A stretch of 34,949 nt of DNA from Methanomicrobiales archaeon (GCA_025350045.1 JANXYM010000088.1:1-34949), one strand, 5' to 3'; shown: positions 1 through 8,558, counted from the first letter of the stretch. Numbers and translations are program-made. Notes: generated by a model not told the origin, from the letters alone.

Positions 1-27
1 ATGGCTTTGGGATTACAGAGAGTCAGT

Positions 28-35
28 AAATATAC
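28..35 (+). promoter_or_regulatory. Putative TATA box for the uS15 operon
   Basis: AT-rich box aaatatac lies about 45-52 bases before the uS15 ATG, which would give a short leader carrying the GGAGG at 68-72. The first 60 bases also read as a short open frame ending in TAG at 58-60, but nothing in it is recognisable. Placement alone supports this call. Confidence 0.4.
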
Positions 36-79
36 TGTACTTTTCTGGACTTACGTTTAGTCTATATGGAGGCTACACT

Positions 80-538
80 ATGGCACGAATGCATGCTCGA
101 AGAAGAGGCAAGTCATGCTCAGTCCGCCCCTACCGCAAGGAAGCTCCCGCATGGTCCAACAAGGACGTTGCAGGAATCACAAAAGTTATCCTTGAACTCC
201 GGAAGGAAGGCGCGTCGAGCAGCAAGATTGGACTGGTCCTCAGGGACAGCTACGGAGTTCCCGATATTAAACTTGCCACCGGCAAGCGTCTCGGGGATAT
301 CTTAAAGGAGAACAATGTCGCGACCGAGATCCCCGAAGATCTCCGTGACCTCATGATCAAGGCACTCGGCCTGCGCAAGCACCTGAGTGAGAACAAGAAA
401 GATCTGCACAACAAGCGGCAGCTCCAGTTGACCGAATCCAAGGTCCGCCGTCTCGTGAAGTACTACACGGGAAGCAAAAAACTGCCCAAAGAGTTTGTGT
501 ACAAGCCGGAGACTGCAGAGATTCTGCTGTCCAGATAA
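80..538 (+). CDS. rps15: 30S ribosomal protein uS15 (S15P/S13e type)
   Basis: Small-subunit ribosomal protein that binds 16S rRNA. The 152-residue length and the basic N-terminus ([12 protein letters not shown]) are typical of the archaeal/eukaryotic S15, which has an N-terminal extension compared with bacterial S15. The C-terminal half carries the conserved S15 core, including [18 protein letters not shown] followed by the RRLVKYY segment. The start is set by GGAGG at 68-72, seven bases before the ATG; a longer overlapping frame at 66 lacks any family resemblance. It is followed after 27 bases by the recJ-like gene, an arrangement common in euryarchaea, and probably heads a four-gene operon. 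Confidence 0.97.
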   Translation: MARMHARRRGKSCSVRPYRKEAPAWSNKDVAGITKVILELRKEGASSSKIGLVLRDSYGVPDIKLATGKRLGDILKENNVATEIPEDLRDLMIKALGLRKHLSENKKDLHNKRQLQLTESKVRRLVKYYTGSKKLPKEFVYKPETAEILLSR

Positions 539-565
539 TCCATTAAGAATAATTATCCACACACT

Positions 566-1783
566 ATGTCGCTCGATACCGCAGCAGAAACCGTGGCCGA
601 ACAGATTCGGCGGCAGGAGTTCATCGAGGTGTTCACTCACCACGATGCAGACGGCATAGCCGCCGCCTCGATCCTCTGCCATGCGATGCTGCGCTCAGGT
701 ATCCGCTTCCGGCTCCGCGTCCGGCAGGAGATTACTGCAAAGGACGTAACCGGTGACGATGCCTACCTGCTCTGCGATCTCGGTGCGGGCATCAAGGATC
801 TCCCGCAGGATGCCATGGTGGTGGATCACCACCTCCCGGTATTCGACGGCGAGTTCCATGCAAACCCGCGGCTTGCCAGCATTGACGGCGATCGCGAACT
901 CTCGGCTGCAGGCACCGCATACATTGTCGCCCAGAAGATGGGAGACAACCGCGACCTCGCCGGATTAGTGATTCCCGGCATTCTCGGTGACGGACAGGAG
1001 ATGACCGGCAAGAACCTCGAGATCTTCAACGAAGCGATCACCAACGGGGTCATTGTACCGGACCGGGGACTCACCCTGCCGGGCAGGGACATGACCGAAC
1101 GGTTCTACACCGCGATCAGCCCCTATCTCGAAGGTGTGAGTGGCGAAGAAGAACTCGTCTCAACGCTCATCAGCCAGTCCGCAGGTGCTGACGGGGTTAA
1201 GCTCGAGAGCCTGCTCTCGCAGGTCGTCATCACGGCAGCAACGGACACCACGCTTACCGGCCTGCAGGCGATGTACGGCGATACCTACCACCTCCAGCGT
1301 GAAGTGATAGAAGATGCCCACGCACTCACCGCAGTCATCGACGCCTGCGGCAAAGCCGGGCGCGGCGATCTCGCTGCATCCCTCTGCCTCCGGTCGTCTC
1401 ACGACATTGACCGGGCATGGGAGATTGCACGAAAGCACCGCGTCGGCGTGATCGATGCGATCCGGACTGCCCACCCTGCAGAGGGAGCACCGGGCGTCTT
1501 TGAAGTCAAAGATGTCACGCTCGCCAGCGATGTGGCCGATGTGTTTGCCCGCGACCGTGTGAACGCACAGCCCGTACTGGTCTATGCACGGGATGGAAAG
1601 TCCTGCAAGATCTCGGCCCGCTGTCCCGCGGGAGTTGAGCATGAACTCGGCCCCCTGCTCAAGGCGCTCGCCGCAGCGAACAACGGGCATGGCGGAGGAC
1701 ACAACCGGCGGGCAGGGGCGACCATCCCCTGCGACCAGATCGGTGCGTTCACGAAAGCATGGCAGGAAGCGGTGGCATCATGA
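566..1783 (+). CDS. DHH-family RecJ-like phosphoesterase/exonuclease
   Basis: Archaeal RecJ-like protein of the DHH/DHHA1 superfamily, 405 residues. Visible motifs are HHDADG at residues 25-30 (motif I), DLGAG at 71-75, and VDHH at 86-89 (motif III, the DHH signature), which together bind the catalytic metals. The C-terminal DHHA1 part contains the Gly/His motif GHGGGHNRRAGA near the end. Characterised archaeal relatives are single-strand nucleases linked to the replisome (GINS-associated nuclease) or to RNA processing; which role applies here cannot be read from sequence. It lies between uS15 and pcc1 and its stop overlaps the next start as ATGA at 1780-1783, indicating translational coupling. 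Confidence 0.93.
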   Translation: MSLDTAAETVAEQIRRQEFIEVFTHHDADGIAAASILCHAMLRSGIRFRLRVRQEITAKDVTGDDAYLLCDLGAGIKDLPQDAMVVDHHLPVFDGEFHANPRLASIDGDRELSAAGTAYIVAQKMGDNRDLAGLVIPGILGDGQEMTGKNLEIFNEAITNGVIVPDRGLTLPGRDMTERFYTAISPYLEGVSGEEELVSTLISQSAGADGVKLESLLSQVVITAATDTTLTGLQAMYGDTYHLQREVIEDAHALTAVIDACGKAGRGDLAASLCLRSSHDIDRAWEIARKHRVGVIDAIRTAHPAEGAPGVFEVKDVTLASDVADVFARDRVNAQPVLVYARDGKSCKISARCPAGVEHELGPLLKALAAANNGHGGGHNRRAGATIPCDQIGAFTKAWQEAVAS

Positions 1784-2004
1784 TGCAGATCGAAGGCAGG
1801 ATAACAACCCTGCACGGGAATGCAGGCGCAGTTGCCTCGGCATTAACACCGGACAACATGCGCAGCATGAGCACCACTGCAGAGGGCGACAGGGTAACGA
1901 CAGTGATCACCGGTACACAGTGCCGGTCGGTCATTGCATCGGTGGATGATTATCTGATGAATCTGGCAATAGCGGAAGACGCAACGAACGTTTCCGCACT
2001 CTAA
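1780..2004 (+). CDS. pcc1: KEOPS complex subunit Pcc1
   Basis: Small 74-residue protein matching the Pcc1/CTAG family, the dimerising subunit of the KEOPS complex that makes the t6A modification of tRNA together with Kae1, Bud32 and Cgi121. The alternating beta strands (QIEGRITT, RVTTVITG) and the C-terminal helix SVIASVDDYLMNLAIAE fit the family fold. Start choice: a frame begins upstream at 1759, but ATG 1780 overlaps the RecJ stop by ATGA and gives the expected family length, so it is preferred (the adjacent ATG at 1783 is also possible). It sits between recJ and eS1, a familiar archaeal neighbourhood for pcc1. Confidence 0.85.
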   Translation: MMQIEGRITTLHGNAGAVASALTPDNMRSMSTTAEGDRVTTVITGTQCRSVIASVDDYLMNLAIAEDATNVSAL

Positions 2005-2028
2005 CAACAATCACCAGGTGATGTAAGT

Positions 2029-2634
2029 ATGGCAAAGAAGAAACAGGTTGGAAGAAGAGTAGAAGGCTGGAAGGCCAAGAGCTGGTACAGGGTGCACACC
2101 CCCGACAACCTCGGGAAAGTGTTCATCGGCGATACCATTGCAAACGATGCTGATAACGTTATCGGCAGGATCATGACGTCAACGCTCGGTGAGATCACCA
2201 ATGATTACGCCAAGCAGCACATGAAGATGAGCTTTAAGATCAACTCCGTAGCAGGCGACTCGGCATACACCGAGTTCGTTGGCCACGATGTGACAAGGGA
2301 CTACCTCCGCTCGCTCGTCAAGCGCCGCAGCTCCCGCATTGACTGCCATGTCCCGCTGGTCACTAAGGACGGCAAGAAAGTCCAGCTGACCATCAGCTGC
2401 TACACGTTTGCCCGTGCCAACATCTCACAGGAGCACGCAATCCGCAAGATCATTACCGAAGCAGTCAAGGCTCAGGCATCCGCATGGGACTTAACCACCC
2501 TCGTGAACGTGATCGTCTCCGGAGAGATCTCCCGGGATCTCTTCAAGGCAGTCAAGATCATCTACCCCACCCGCAGGGTCGAGATCGTCAAGTCGAAAGT
2601 CCAGCCCATTGCGGCACGGATCTCGACAGCTTAA
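2029..2634 (+). CDS. rps3ae: 30S ribosomal protein eS1 (S3Ae)
   Basis: Archaeal/eukaryotic-type small-subunit protein of 201 residues, the usual archaeal length. The Lys-rich start (MAKKKQVGRR), the WKAKSWYRVHTP segment and the later FVGHDVTRDYLRSLVKRR segment are conserved in the S3Ae family. An AGGTGAT at 2016-2022 precedes the ATG by six bases and decides the start. It is the last gene of the operon with uS15, RecJ-like and Pcc1, and is followed at once by a long T-tract. Confidence 0.97.
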   Translation: MAKKKQVGRRVEGWKAKSWYRVHTPDNLGKVFIGDTIANDADNVIGRIMTSTLGEITNDYAKQHMKMSFKINSVAGDSAYTEFVGHDVTRDYLRSLVKRRSSRIDCHVPLVTKDGKKVQLTISCYTFARANISQEHAIRKIITEAVKAQASAWDLTTLVNVIVSGEISRDLFKAVKIIYPTRRVEIVKSKVQPIAARISTA

Positions 2635-2657
2635 TTTTTTTTTTTGTTTTTTTGTAA
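2634..2657 (+). terminator. T-tract terminator after eS1
   Basis: Two runs of T (about 11 and 7) with single interruptions follow the eS1 stop directly. Oligo-T tracts without a stem are the usual intrinsic termination signal in archaea, so the ribosomal-protein operon probably ends here. Confidence 0.7.
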
Positions 2658-2756
2658 GGGTTTTTACCCAGACCGTACAGGTTTTTCACAGCAGGGTCCG
2701 GTGAGGAATGACCGGAGGATTTGTGAGAGTCACGGCACGGCCCCCATAGTCCGAAC

Positions 2757-2768
2757 GTTAATAAAATT
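2757..2768 (+). promoter_or_regulatory. TATA box for a leaderless MFS transcript
   Basis: AT-rich gttaataaaatt is centred about 28 bases before the GTG at 2791. That is the normal archaeal TATA-to-start distance, so transcription would begin at or next to the GTG, making a leaderless mRNA. This box supports GTG 2791 over the upstream ATG at 2644. Confidence 0.5.
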
Positions 2769-2790
2769 CCCCGCCCATACTTGTATCCCT

Positions 2791-4206
2791 GTGACCTCCA
2801 TCATCACCGATCCCCTCCGCCAGAAACTCCTGCTTGCCGCTATAGCTCTCGGCGTGGTAATGGACGGGATAGACGGATCGATTGTGAACGTGGCGCTCCC
2901 GACCATGGCTGCGTACTTCGACACGGACACGGGAACGATCGCGTGGGTCATCATCACCTACCTGCTCATGATGGCAGGGCTCCTTCTCGTCTTCGGGAAA
3001 CTCGCAGACCGGGGCCTTGCAAAAAAACTGTTCCTGCTGGGGTTTGTTATCTTCACCTTTGGTTCTGCTGCCTGCGGGATCGCTCCTTCGCTTGACATCC
3101 TGCTCGCTGCCCGGCTCGTGCAGGGACTCGGGGCTGCGATGATCGCTGCCGTTGCCCCGCTGCTCTGCATCCGCTACCTCCCCAAAGAGATGCTCGGTAC
3201 CGCCCTCGGCGTTATCGCCGCAACCGCTTCCATCGGGTTTGCCGCCGGGCCGGCCATTGGCGGCATCCTCACCCAGTACCTGTCGTGGCACTGGATCTTC
3301 TTAGTCAACATCCCGATCGGTATCATCGGGATCCTCTTTGCGGCCCGGGTGATCCCGGCCGATGCACCGGAGGACCACCCGGAGTCCTTCGATTACCCGG
3401 GCGCGGTCACCCTCTTTGGCGCCATGGTCTTCTGTACCTTTGTGTTAGAAGAGATTGCCGCCCGTGGCGTAACAGACCCGCTGATCCTCACCTGTGGAGC
3501 ACTGTGCCTGCTCTGCTCGGGGCTGTTTGTCGTCCGGGAGCTTACAGCAAAAGAGCCGTTTCTTAACATCCGGATCTTCGCAAAGTGGCAGTTTACCGCG
3601 GTCCTCGTCGCATACCTGCTGGTCAATATCATCTTCATGGGCATCATCTACCTGCTCCCGTTCTACCTGACGATGGAGATGCACTTCGATCTGGCAACCA
3701 GCGGCCTGTACCTCCTGATTCCCCCGGCGGTGATCGCCTGTCTCAGCATCCCGTTCGGGCAGTGGTCGGACAAGCACGGCCGCCGGGTATTTGCGGTCGC
3801 AGCCTGCGGACTGTTCGTCCTCTTCAGCGCCATCTTTGCAGTCATCTCCCCCGATTCCGGCAGTATCCCCCTGCTTGCCGGCCTCATCCTGATGGGGGTG
3901 GCGTTCGGGATCGCAGCCGGACCGGCCTCAAGCAGGATCATCGAGAGCGCTCCCAAAGGTGAGGAGGGGAGCGGATCCTCGCTTATGGTGACCACTATCT
4001 ATTTCGGCGGCGTGCTGGGGACGGCGATCTATGCGATGCTCTTCACGTTTACCACCGCGAGTGCCGGAGGGATTGTTGCCTTTACTGATCTCGATTCCGC
4101 AACATTCCTGTCCGGGTTCCACATCACGATGGCTGCCGGTCTCGTGCTCTCGGCACTCCCACTGGTGCTCTCGGCCGTTGTGCCGGATGAGAAGAGAGAT
4201 GTGTGA
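2791..4206 (+). CDS. MFS drug exporter, DHA2-like 14-TM
   Basis: Proton-coupled efflux permease of the major facilitator superfamily, 471 residues from the GTG chosen. Motifs: DGSIVNVALPTM in helix 1, GKLADRGLAKK in the first cytoplasmic loop (motif A), ARLVQGLGAAMIAA in helix 4, and SWHWIFLVNIPIG, which is typical of the EmrB/QacA (DHA2) group. About 14 hydrophobic segments can be counted and GQWSDKHGRR marks the second-half motif A. Start choice: the frame is open to ATG 2644, but the first 49 residues are not MFS-like; the GTG lies about 28 bases after a TATA box, implying a leaderless transcript. It stands alone between T-tract and toxin-antitoxin genes. The substrate is unknown. Confidence 0.88.
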   Translation: MTSIITDPLRQKLLLAAIALGVVMDGIDGSIVNVALPTMAAYFDTDTGTIAWVIITYLLMMAGLLLVFGKLADRGLAKKLFLLGFVIFTFGSAACGIAPSLDILLAARLVQGLGAAMIAAVAPLLCIRYLPKEMLGTALGVIAATASIGFAAGPAIGGILTQYLSWHWIFLVNIPIGIIGILFAARVIPADAPEDHPESFDYPGAVTLFGAMVFCTFVLEEIAARGVTDPLILTCGALCLLCSGLFVVRELTAKEPFLNIRIFAKWQFTAVLVAYLLVNIIFMGIIYLLPFYLTMEMHFDLATSGLYLLIPPAVIACLSIPFGQWSDKHGRRVFAVAACGLFVLFSAIFAVISPDSGSIPLLAGLILMGVAFGIAAGPASSRIIESAPKGEEGSGSSLMVTTIYFGGVLGTAIYAMLFTFTTASAGGIVAFTDLDSATFLSGFHITMAAGLVLSALPLVLSAVVPDEKRDV

Positions 4207-4280
4207 TCCTCGTGGCCACCACAGCGGCTGGGGGAGGCCCAGTTAGCATCCGCAATCGCAATCATTATGCTCACAAAGTG

Positions 4281-4318
4281 CATGATATAATGTAGGACAT
4301 TTAAGGAGCCATATCATG
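4281..4318 (+). promoter_or_regulatory. Promoter with perfect 8-bp inverted repeat before Phd-PIN
   Basis: CATGATAT at 4281-4288 is repeated inverted as ATATCATG at 4311-4318, the right arm covering the antitoxin start codon. Between them lie TATA-like DNA and the AAGGAG ribosome binding site at 4303-4308. Phd/YefM antitoxins usually repress their own promoter at such palindromes, so this is a candidate operator; a hairpin masking the start site is the alternative. Confidence 0.45.
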
Positions 4319-4591
4319 AATTTTATTTCAAGTCGCGAAATCCGATCGAATCCGGCCCGCCTCTGGGAAGTAACCGGGACAGATGAAACCGTTATCACCG
4401 TAAACGGAAAACCCCGGGCGATTGTCCTTGCTGTTGGTGAAGACCTCGAAGAGACACTGGCAACCATGCGGAGGGCACGCGCCTCATCAGCGCTTGAAAA
4501 GATCAGGATATTCTCCCGTGAAAAAGGGCTTGAGAACCTGTCAGAACAGGAGATCGAAACCGAGATCAGCCTTTCGCGGAAGAGGCGATAG
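4316..4591 (+). CDS. Phd/YefM-type antitoxin
   Basis: Antitoxin-like protein of 91 residues. The N-terminal half (SSREIRSNPARLWEVTGTDE, then VITVNGKPRAIVLAV) matches the Phd/YefM DNA-binding fold, in which the N-terminus binds the operator and the C-terminus wraps the toxin. The C-terminal part is charged and helical (EKIRIFSREKGLENLSEQEIETEIS). A clear AAGGAG precedes the ATG by seven bases. The partner is the PIN gene 11 bases downstream, and the promoter carries an inverted repeat fitting autorepression. Antitoxin first, toxin second is the usual order. Confidence 0.85.
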   Translation: MNFISSREIRSNPARLWEVTGTDETVITVNGKPRAIVLAVGEDLEETLATMRRARASSALEKIRIFSREKGLENLSEQEIETEISLSRKRR

Positions 4592-4602
4592 AAACGGAAG
4601 CA

Positions 4603-4992
4603 TTGCAGATCGTGCTTGATACCAATGTGCTGGTATCAGGGTTGCTCTCGCCCCATGGAGCCCCTGCCGGAATTCTCAACCTTGTGATCAATGGTAATGT
4701 TGGTCTGGTACTCGATGCACGGATATTCGATGAATATGCGGATGTGCTTCACAGAAAAAAATTCTCGTTCCCTAGAGATACGGTAAACGAAATCATCGCC
4801 TTCATCCGCAGGGAAGGCATGTTTGTCTCGCCGGTTCCCGTTGCCTGCACCATTCCCGATCCGGGCGATCTCCCGTTCATTGAAGTGTCACTGCACGCAC
4901 ACGTGCCGGTGGTAACCGGGAACCTACGTCATTTCAGTGGATCGGGCGCGATCATCATGACCCCCGTCCAGTTCCTTGAGCAATTGAAATAA
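4603..4992 (+). CDS. PIN-domain toxin (COG1569-like)
   Basis: Putative ribonuclease toxin of 129 residues. The acidic PIN residues are visible: D6 in VLDTNVLVSG, a glutamate in the YADVL helix region, and two further aspartates around IPDPGDLPFIEVSL with VTGNLRHF nearby, as in the COG1569 subgroup. PIN toxins of this kind cut RNA using Mg2+. No ATG is available; TTG 4603 gives the full first beta strand, while GTG 4612 would shorten it by three residues, so the exact start is uncertain. It pairs with the Phd-like gene just upstream. Confidence 0.83.
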   Translation: MQIVLDTNVLVSGLLSPHGAPAGILNLVINGNVGLVLDARIFDEYADVLHRKKFSFPRDTVNEIIAFIRREGMFVSPVPVACTIPDPGDLPFIEVSLHAHVPVVTGNLRHFSGSGAIIMTPVQFLEQLK

Positions 4993-5093
4993 GATACCAA
5001 TCTCATTTCTCATGTGAGCGCTGCTCAAAGGCGATGATGTGCCCCCACCACCACGAAATCTAATTACTCGGCCCGTCCAACCATTCCATACCA

Positions 5094-6329
5094 ATGACTG
5101 CGAGCAGGATTCTTCTTATCGTTCTCGATGGAATCTCCGATCGCCCCTGTCCCGCGCTCGGGGGTACCACCCCGCTTGCAGCAGCGAAAAAACCTGTACT
5201 TGACAAACTTGCGCAGGAAGGCTGCTGCGGCATCATGGATACCATTGCGCCGGGCATCCGCCCGGGCTCCGATACCGCACACCTTGCTCTCCTCGGGTAT
5301 GATCCCTACAAGTACTATACCGGCCGGGGACCGCTCGAATGCGAGGGGTCCGGCATCCACATGGAGCCGGGCATGATAGGGTTCCGGTGCAACTACGCCA
5401 CGATATCAAAAGATGGGTTAGTCACGGATCGCCGTGCAGGACGTATCCATGATACTGCCTCCCTGAGCAAGGCAATACAGGACGGGGTCGATCTCTCGAA
5501 GTTCAGCGTGGAGTTCACGTTCCGCTCCGGCGCCGGCCACCGGGCCGCACTTGCTCTCAGAGGAGAGGGAATCGGCCACTGCGTCACTTCCAATGATCCC
5601 AAGAAAGAGGGAGTCAAACCGCTCACCGTTGCCGCGATAAAAAAGACCCCGGCCCATGAGAAGACCGCCGCAGTCTGCAACGAGTTTGTCCGGCAGTCCA
5701 CAAAGATTCTCTTTGAGCATGCCATGAACCGGGACCGGCTGGCACAGAACCTCAGCCCGGCAAACATGGTGCTGATGCGGGGCGCCGGCGAGATGGGGAA
5801 GTATGAACCCTTCGCGGAAAAATACGGCCTCACGGGATCGGTCATCTCCGCAGCAAGCCTCATCACGGGTATCGGACGGGCGGTAGGCCTCCCGCATATC
5901 GAGGTAGCAGGCGCCACCGGCTCGCAGAACAGCAACGTGGCCGGCAAGATTGCGGCAGCACTTGGGGAGTTGAAGACCAAAGAGTTCGTGCTCCTCAACA
6001 TCAAGGGTGCCGATGAGTCCGGCCATGACGGGCTTGCCGAACAGAAGAGGGATTTCATCGAGAAGATCGACCCGCTTCTCGAACCCCTGCTGGCACTCAA
6101 AGATACCATCGTCATCATCTGCGGGGACCACTCGACGCCCTGCACCATCAAGGACCACAGCGCCGACCCGGTGCCGGTCCTGATCCGGGGAGACGGTGTC
6201 AGGATGGACGATGTCTTCCATTACGATGAATACCATTGTGCGAACGGCGGCCTCAACCGGATCCGGGGGACCGACCTTTTACCCATAGCACTCGACCTGA
6301 TCAACAAGTCACACAAATTCGGGGCCTGA
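5094..6329 (+). CDS. apgM: 2,3-bisphosphoglycerate-independent phosphoglycerate mutase, archaeal type
   Basis: Interconverts 3- and 2-phosphoglycerate in glycolysis/gluconeogenesis in the cytoplasm. The 411-residue length matches archaeal ApgM, a member of the alkaline phosphatase superfamily. The N-terminal metal site is seen in IVLDGISDRP (D12), the catalytic serine in RPGSDTAHLALLG (S59), and later metal ligands in GADESGHDG and CGDHSTPC. An AT-rich box near 5060-5070 lies about 25-30 bases upstream, so a short or absent leader is likely. It is followed at five bases by the polymer-type gene on the same strand and may be cotranscribed with it. Confidence 0.95.
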   Translation: MTASRILLIVLDGISDRPCPALGGTTPLAAAKKPVLDKLAQEGCCGIMDTIAPGIRPGSDTAHLALLGYDPYKYYTGRGPLECEGSGIHMEPGMIGFRCNYATISKDGLVTDRRAGRIHDTASLSKAIQDGVDLSKFSVEFTFRSGAGHRAALALRGEGIGHCVTSNDPKKEGVKPLTVAAIKKTPAHEKTAAVCNEFVRQSTKILFEHAMNRDRLAQNLSPANMVLMRGAGEMGKYEPFAEKYGLTGSVISAASLITGIGRAVGLPHIEVAGATGSQNSNVAGKIAAALGELKTKEFVLLNIKGADESGHDGLAEQKRDFIEKIDPLLEPLLALKDTIVIICGDHSTPCTIKDHSADPVPVLIRGDGVRMDDVFHYDEYHCANGGLNRIRGTDLLPIALDLINKSHKFGA

Positions 6330-6333
6330 TGGC

Positions 6334-7197
6334 GTGGTAGCGGAGAAGAGGATGAGCGAGAGAGCAGTAAAAAACTGGCATAAGCACTGCCTGCTTCCTG
6401 ACGGCACCGAGCTGCAGGAGCACAGCATCAAGACCGACCGGGATATCGTGATTGGGGAGTTCTGCCAGATCGATTACGGCCTGAGGGGTGCCGATGTCTA
6501 CGTGGGCGAATCCTCAAAGATCCGCGAGTATGTCTGGGCAAACGGGGATGCACGGATCGGCAATCTCTGCGAGATCGGCAGCGATGTCATAGCAAAGCAG
6601 GATGCCTACATCGGGGAAGGCGTGAAGATCAACGGGAAGCTGGTCGTTTCCGGTGCCCTGGATATCGGCGAGAAGGTTGAGATCCGGGACGGCTTTGAGG
6701 CAAAAGGTGCTATCGAGGTGAGAAACCCGATGCCGGTCTTCATGTTCATCCTCATCTACTTCATGACGATGTTAAAGATCCAGAACGAGAAAGAACTCGA
6801 CCGGATCATCGACAACCTCTTCTCGGAAGATGAGGGGAAGCGGCAGATCCCGCTCATGATCCCTGCCCACTCGAAGCTCAACATGAAGCTCTTCTCCGTA
6901 CCCTCCACGATGAAGATCGGGAAGAACTGCCGGCTCCACGGGAATATCCGGGCGGGTTCTATCGAGGTCCAGCAGAACACGGTGATCTTCGGAAGCCTGC
7001 GGGCAAAGAACCAGATCAGCGTGGTGGAAGGGGTAAGTATCCATGGCAACGTGGAGAGCGGCAGTACGGTCTATGTGAAGAAGGGGGCTCACATCCTCGG
7101 GAACGTGATTGCACGATCGATCGTGCTCCACGAGGATGCAAAGATCGACGGCACGATCCAGGCGCCGCACGGGATGCGGATCGAGAGAGGACCATGA
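6334..7197 (+). CDS. Polymer-forming (bactofilin-like) left-handed beta-helix protein
   Basis: Protein of 287 residues built largely from short repeating strands of the hexapeptide/beta-helix sort (ADVYVGESSKIREYVWANGD, then IGNLCEIGSDVIAKQDAYIGEGVKIN), interrupted by one hydrophobic stretch at about residues 135-148 (MPVFMFILIYFMTMLK) and resumed at about residue 190. Such repeats occur in bactofilins and in LbetaH acyltransferases; no acyltransferase catalytic histidine pattern is obvious, so a scaffold or cell-envelope role is more likely. GTG 6334 or ATG 6352 could be the start. Its stop overlaps the next start (ATGA at 7194-7197), so the two proteins are translationally coupled. Confidence 0.7.
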   Translation: MVAEKRMSERAVKNWHKHCLLPDGTELQEHSIKTDRDIVIGEFCQIDYGLRGADVYVGESSKIREYVWANGDARIGNLCEIGSDVIAKQDAYIGEGVKINGKLVVSGALDIGEKVEIRDGFEAKGAIEVRNPMPVFMFILIYFMTMLKIQNEKELDRIIDNLFSEDEGKRQIPLMIPAHSKLNMKLFSVPSTMKIGKNCRLHGNIRAGSIEVQQNTVIFGSLRAKNQISVVEGVSIHGNVESGSTVYVKKGAHILGNVIARSIVLHEDAKIDGTIQAPHGMRIERGP

Positions 7198-8033
7198 CCA
7201 TAGCAGAAATATTTGAACTCGAAGACCTCCGGTTCGTAGAGCCATCGTTTGCTGACCTCACGGACAGCAGGTTCAATGCCCTGCTGGCACAACAGGATGC
7301 CCGTGAAGGACGCCTCCTTTTGGATGAGGCGGAAGAACCGCTCGCCCTCGCGTTCCAGGGTGCGGATGGCTGGATTGCCGGATCCTTCCTGTGCCGGCAC
7401 CCTTCGGTTCCCCTCATCGACCTGTTCGAGAGCGTGAATGGCGAGATCTTCCAGGAAAACCGGGCGGTCTTTGCTGCTGCGGTGCGGGAATATTTCAGCA
7501 ATGTCCTGACGGCTGAAGTCCCCCCGGCAATCGAGGACCTTAATCCCGCCCGGCGCGGAATTCTCGGGGCCCTGATTGAGAATACCTGGGGAAGCTGCCT
7601 CGGGGAGGAGACCTGCGTGGACTGTTGCTGCGGGTCGGGTGTCGGCTCGCTGGTGCTCCGGGATCTCGGATACTCCCCGCTCTCCTATGACAACGATGCA
7701 GCGCTCCTGTCGCGGGGACTTTTAACCGGCCGGCTGCTCCCCGCAGAAACGATGTGCATCAATGCGATGGTAGCTTCGCAGTATGGGGAACCATCCCCCA
7801 AGGGTATCGGGATCATGATGGGCGATATCAACACGTTTACCCAGGATATGTGGGAAGCGATCGCAAAGGAGCTCTTCGCCGCCACCAGAGAGACGCTGAT
7901 CACAGTGGGAAGGGAGCCCGAGGCCCGTCTCGTGGCCGCATGGGGCGAAGAGATGGGGCGCACGGTTGAGGTAAAGGAAAATCCCAAGGATCCCATCTAC
8001 GATCTCTGGGTGTGCGAAGCGCACATTGCGTAA
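7194..8033 (+). CDS. Conserved methanogen protein with SAM-binding-like motif
   Basis: 279 residues, function unrecognised. The central segment DCCCGSGVGSLVLRDLGYSPLSYDND resembles motif I of class I SAM-dependent methyltransferases, where a Gly-rich loop is followed by an acidic residue at the end of strand 2; no target-binding motif is clear. The N-terminal 130 residues look like a separate helical domain. The start codon overlaps the stop of the beta-helix gene, so they are probably made together and may work together. The gene is followed by a T-tract (from 8038), suggesting the end of the transcript. Confidence 0.6.
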   Translation: MTIAEIFELEDLRFVEPSFADLTDSRFNALLAQQDAREGRLLLDEAEEPLALAFQGADGWIAGSFLCRHPSVPLIDLFESVNGEIFQENRAVFAAAVREYFSNVLTAEVPPAIEDLNPARRGILGALIENTWGSCLGEETCVDCCCGSGVGSLVLRDLGYSPLSYDNDAALLSRGLLTGRLLPAETMCINAMVASQYGEPSPKGIGIMMGDINTFTQDMWEAIAKELFAATRETLITVGREPEARLVAAWGEEMGRTVEVKENPKDPIYDLWVCEAHIA

Positions 8034-8035
8034 AC

Positions 8036-8046
8036 ACTTTTTTTAT
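8036..8046 (+). terminator. T-tract after the SAM-like gene
   Basis: A run of seven T directly after the stop codon, read as an archaeal oligo-T termination signal. Confidence 0.5.
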
Positions 8047-8056
8047 TGAGAGAAAA

Positions 8057-8257
8057 TTATTCCGGGGCCTGGGCGCGCTTTAGCCGTTCGCTGACGGAAT
8101 GACCCGGCTCGTGTGCACTCTTGAAGGGGGGGGTGCATGCCCGTATCCCCCGTTTGTGGGAGAACATCTCTTCGGTGTCGAGATTGTCCCCGGTAAGGGT
8201 CTGGGTCAGGGCCTGCAGATCTTTTTTGACCCGGCGTTCCTGCTCTTCCTGTTCCAT
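8057..8257 (-). CDS. Small charged hypothetical protein
   Basis: 66 residues, unrecognised. It starts MEQEEQERRVKKDLQAL and is strongly charged with a predicted helical N-terminus and a Pro/His-containing tail. The frame remains open upstream to 8371, but those residues look like translated promoter DNA, and ATG 8257 follows an AT-rich stretch (tcctttatcc) at about the right distance for a leaderless start. It is the only plausible gene in the 525 bases between the SAM-like gene and grpE, and is divergent from grpE. The alternative is that this is chance; no family was recognised. Confidence 0.45.
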   Translation of the reverse strand: MEQEEQERRVKKDLQALTQTLTGDNLDTEEMFSHKRGIRACTPPFKSAHEPGHSVSERLKRAQAPE

Positions 8258-8558
8258 GGTACATACTGATCCGTGTGAAAGGATAAAGGATTTTGTGAAG
8301 GATGGATCCGGGAGTATGCGTTCCCAACCAGTTTGCCGCTTAACACAGGTTTTTCTTTCCCCCAAAGGCATCCCGATTGTGTCTGAGAACCGGAGGAGGC
8401 CCCTTGCGCAGGGTGGGGCAGACCAGAGAGGGAGGAAGGAAAGGCAGGATTGAGAAGATCAAGAGAAATGGCAGAGATTTAAAGTAAAAACACCCGGTTA
8501 ATTTTCCGAAATGTTGTACGAGGGTATGAGGGAAAGTATTATGTGGTGAAACAGTTGA

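Noticed and set aside
5393-6236. Long minus-strand open frames (252 and 272 residues) opposite apgM
   Set aside because: They lie wholly opposite a clear apgM gene, are rich in Ser, Arg and Pro as expected of antisense reads of GC-rich codons, and have no family motifs.
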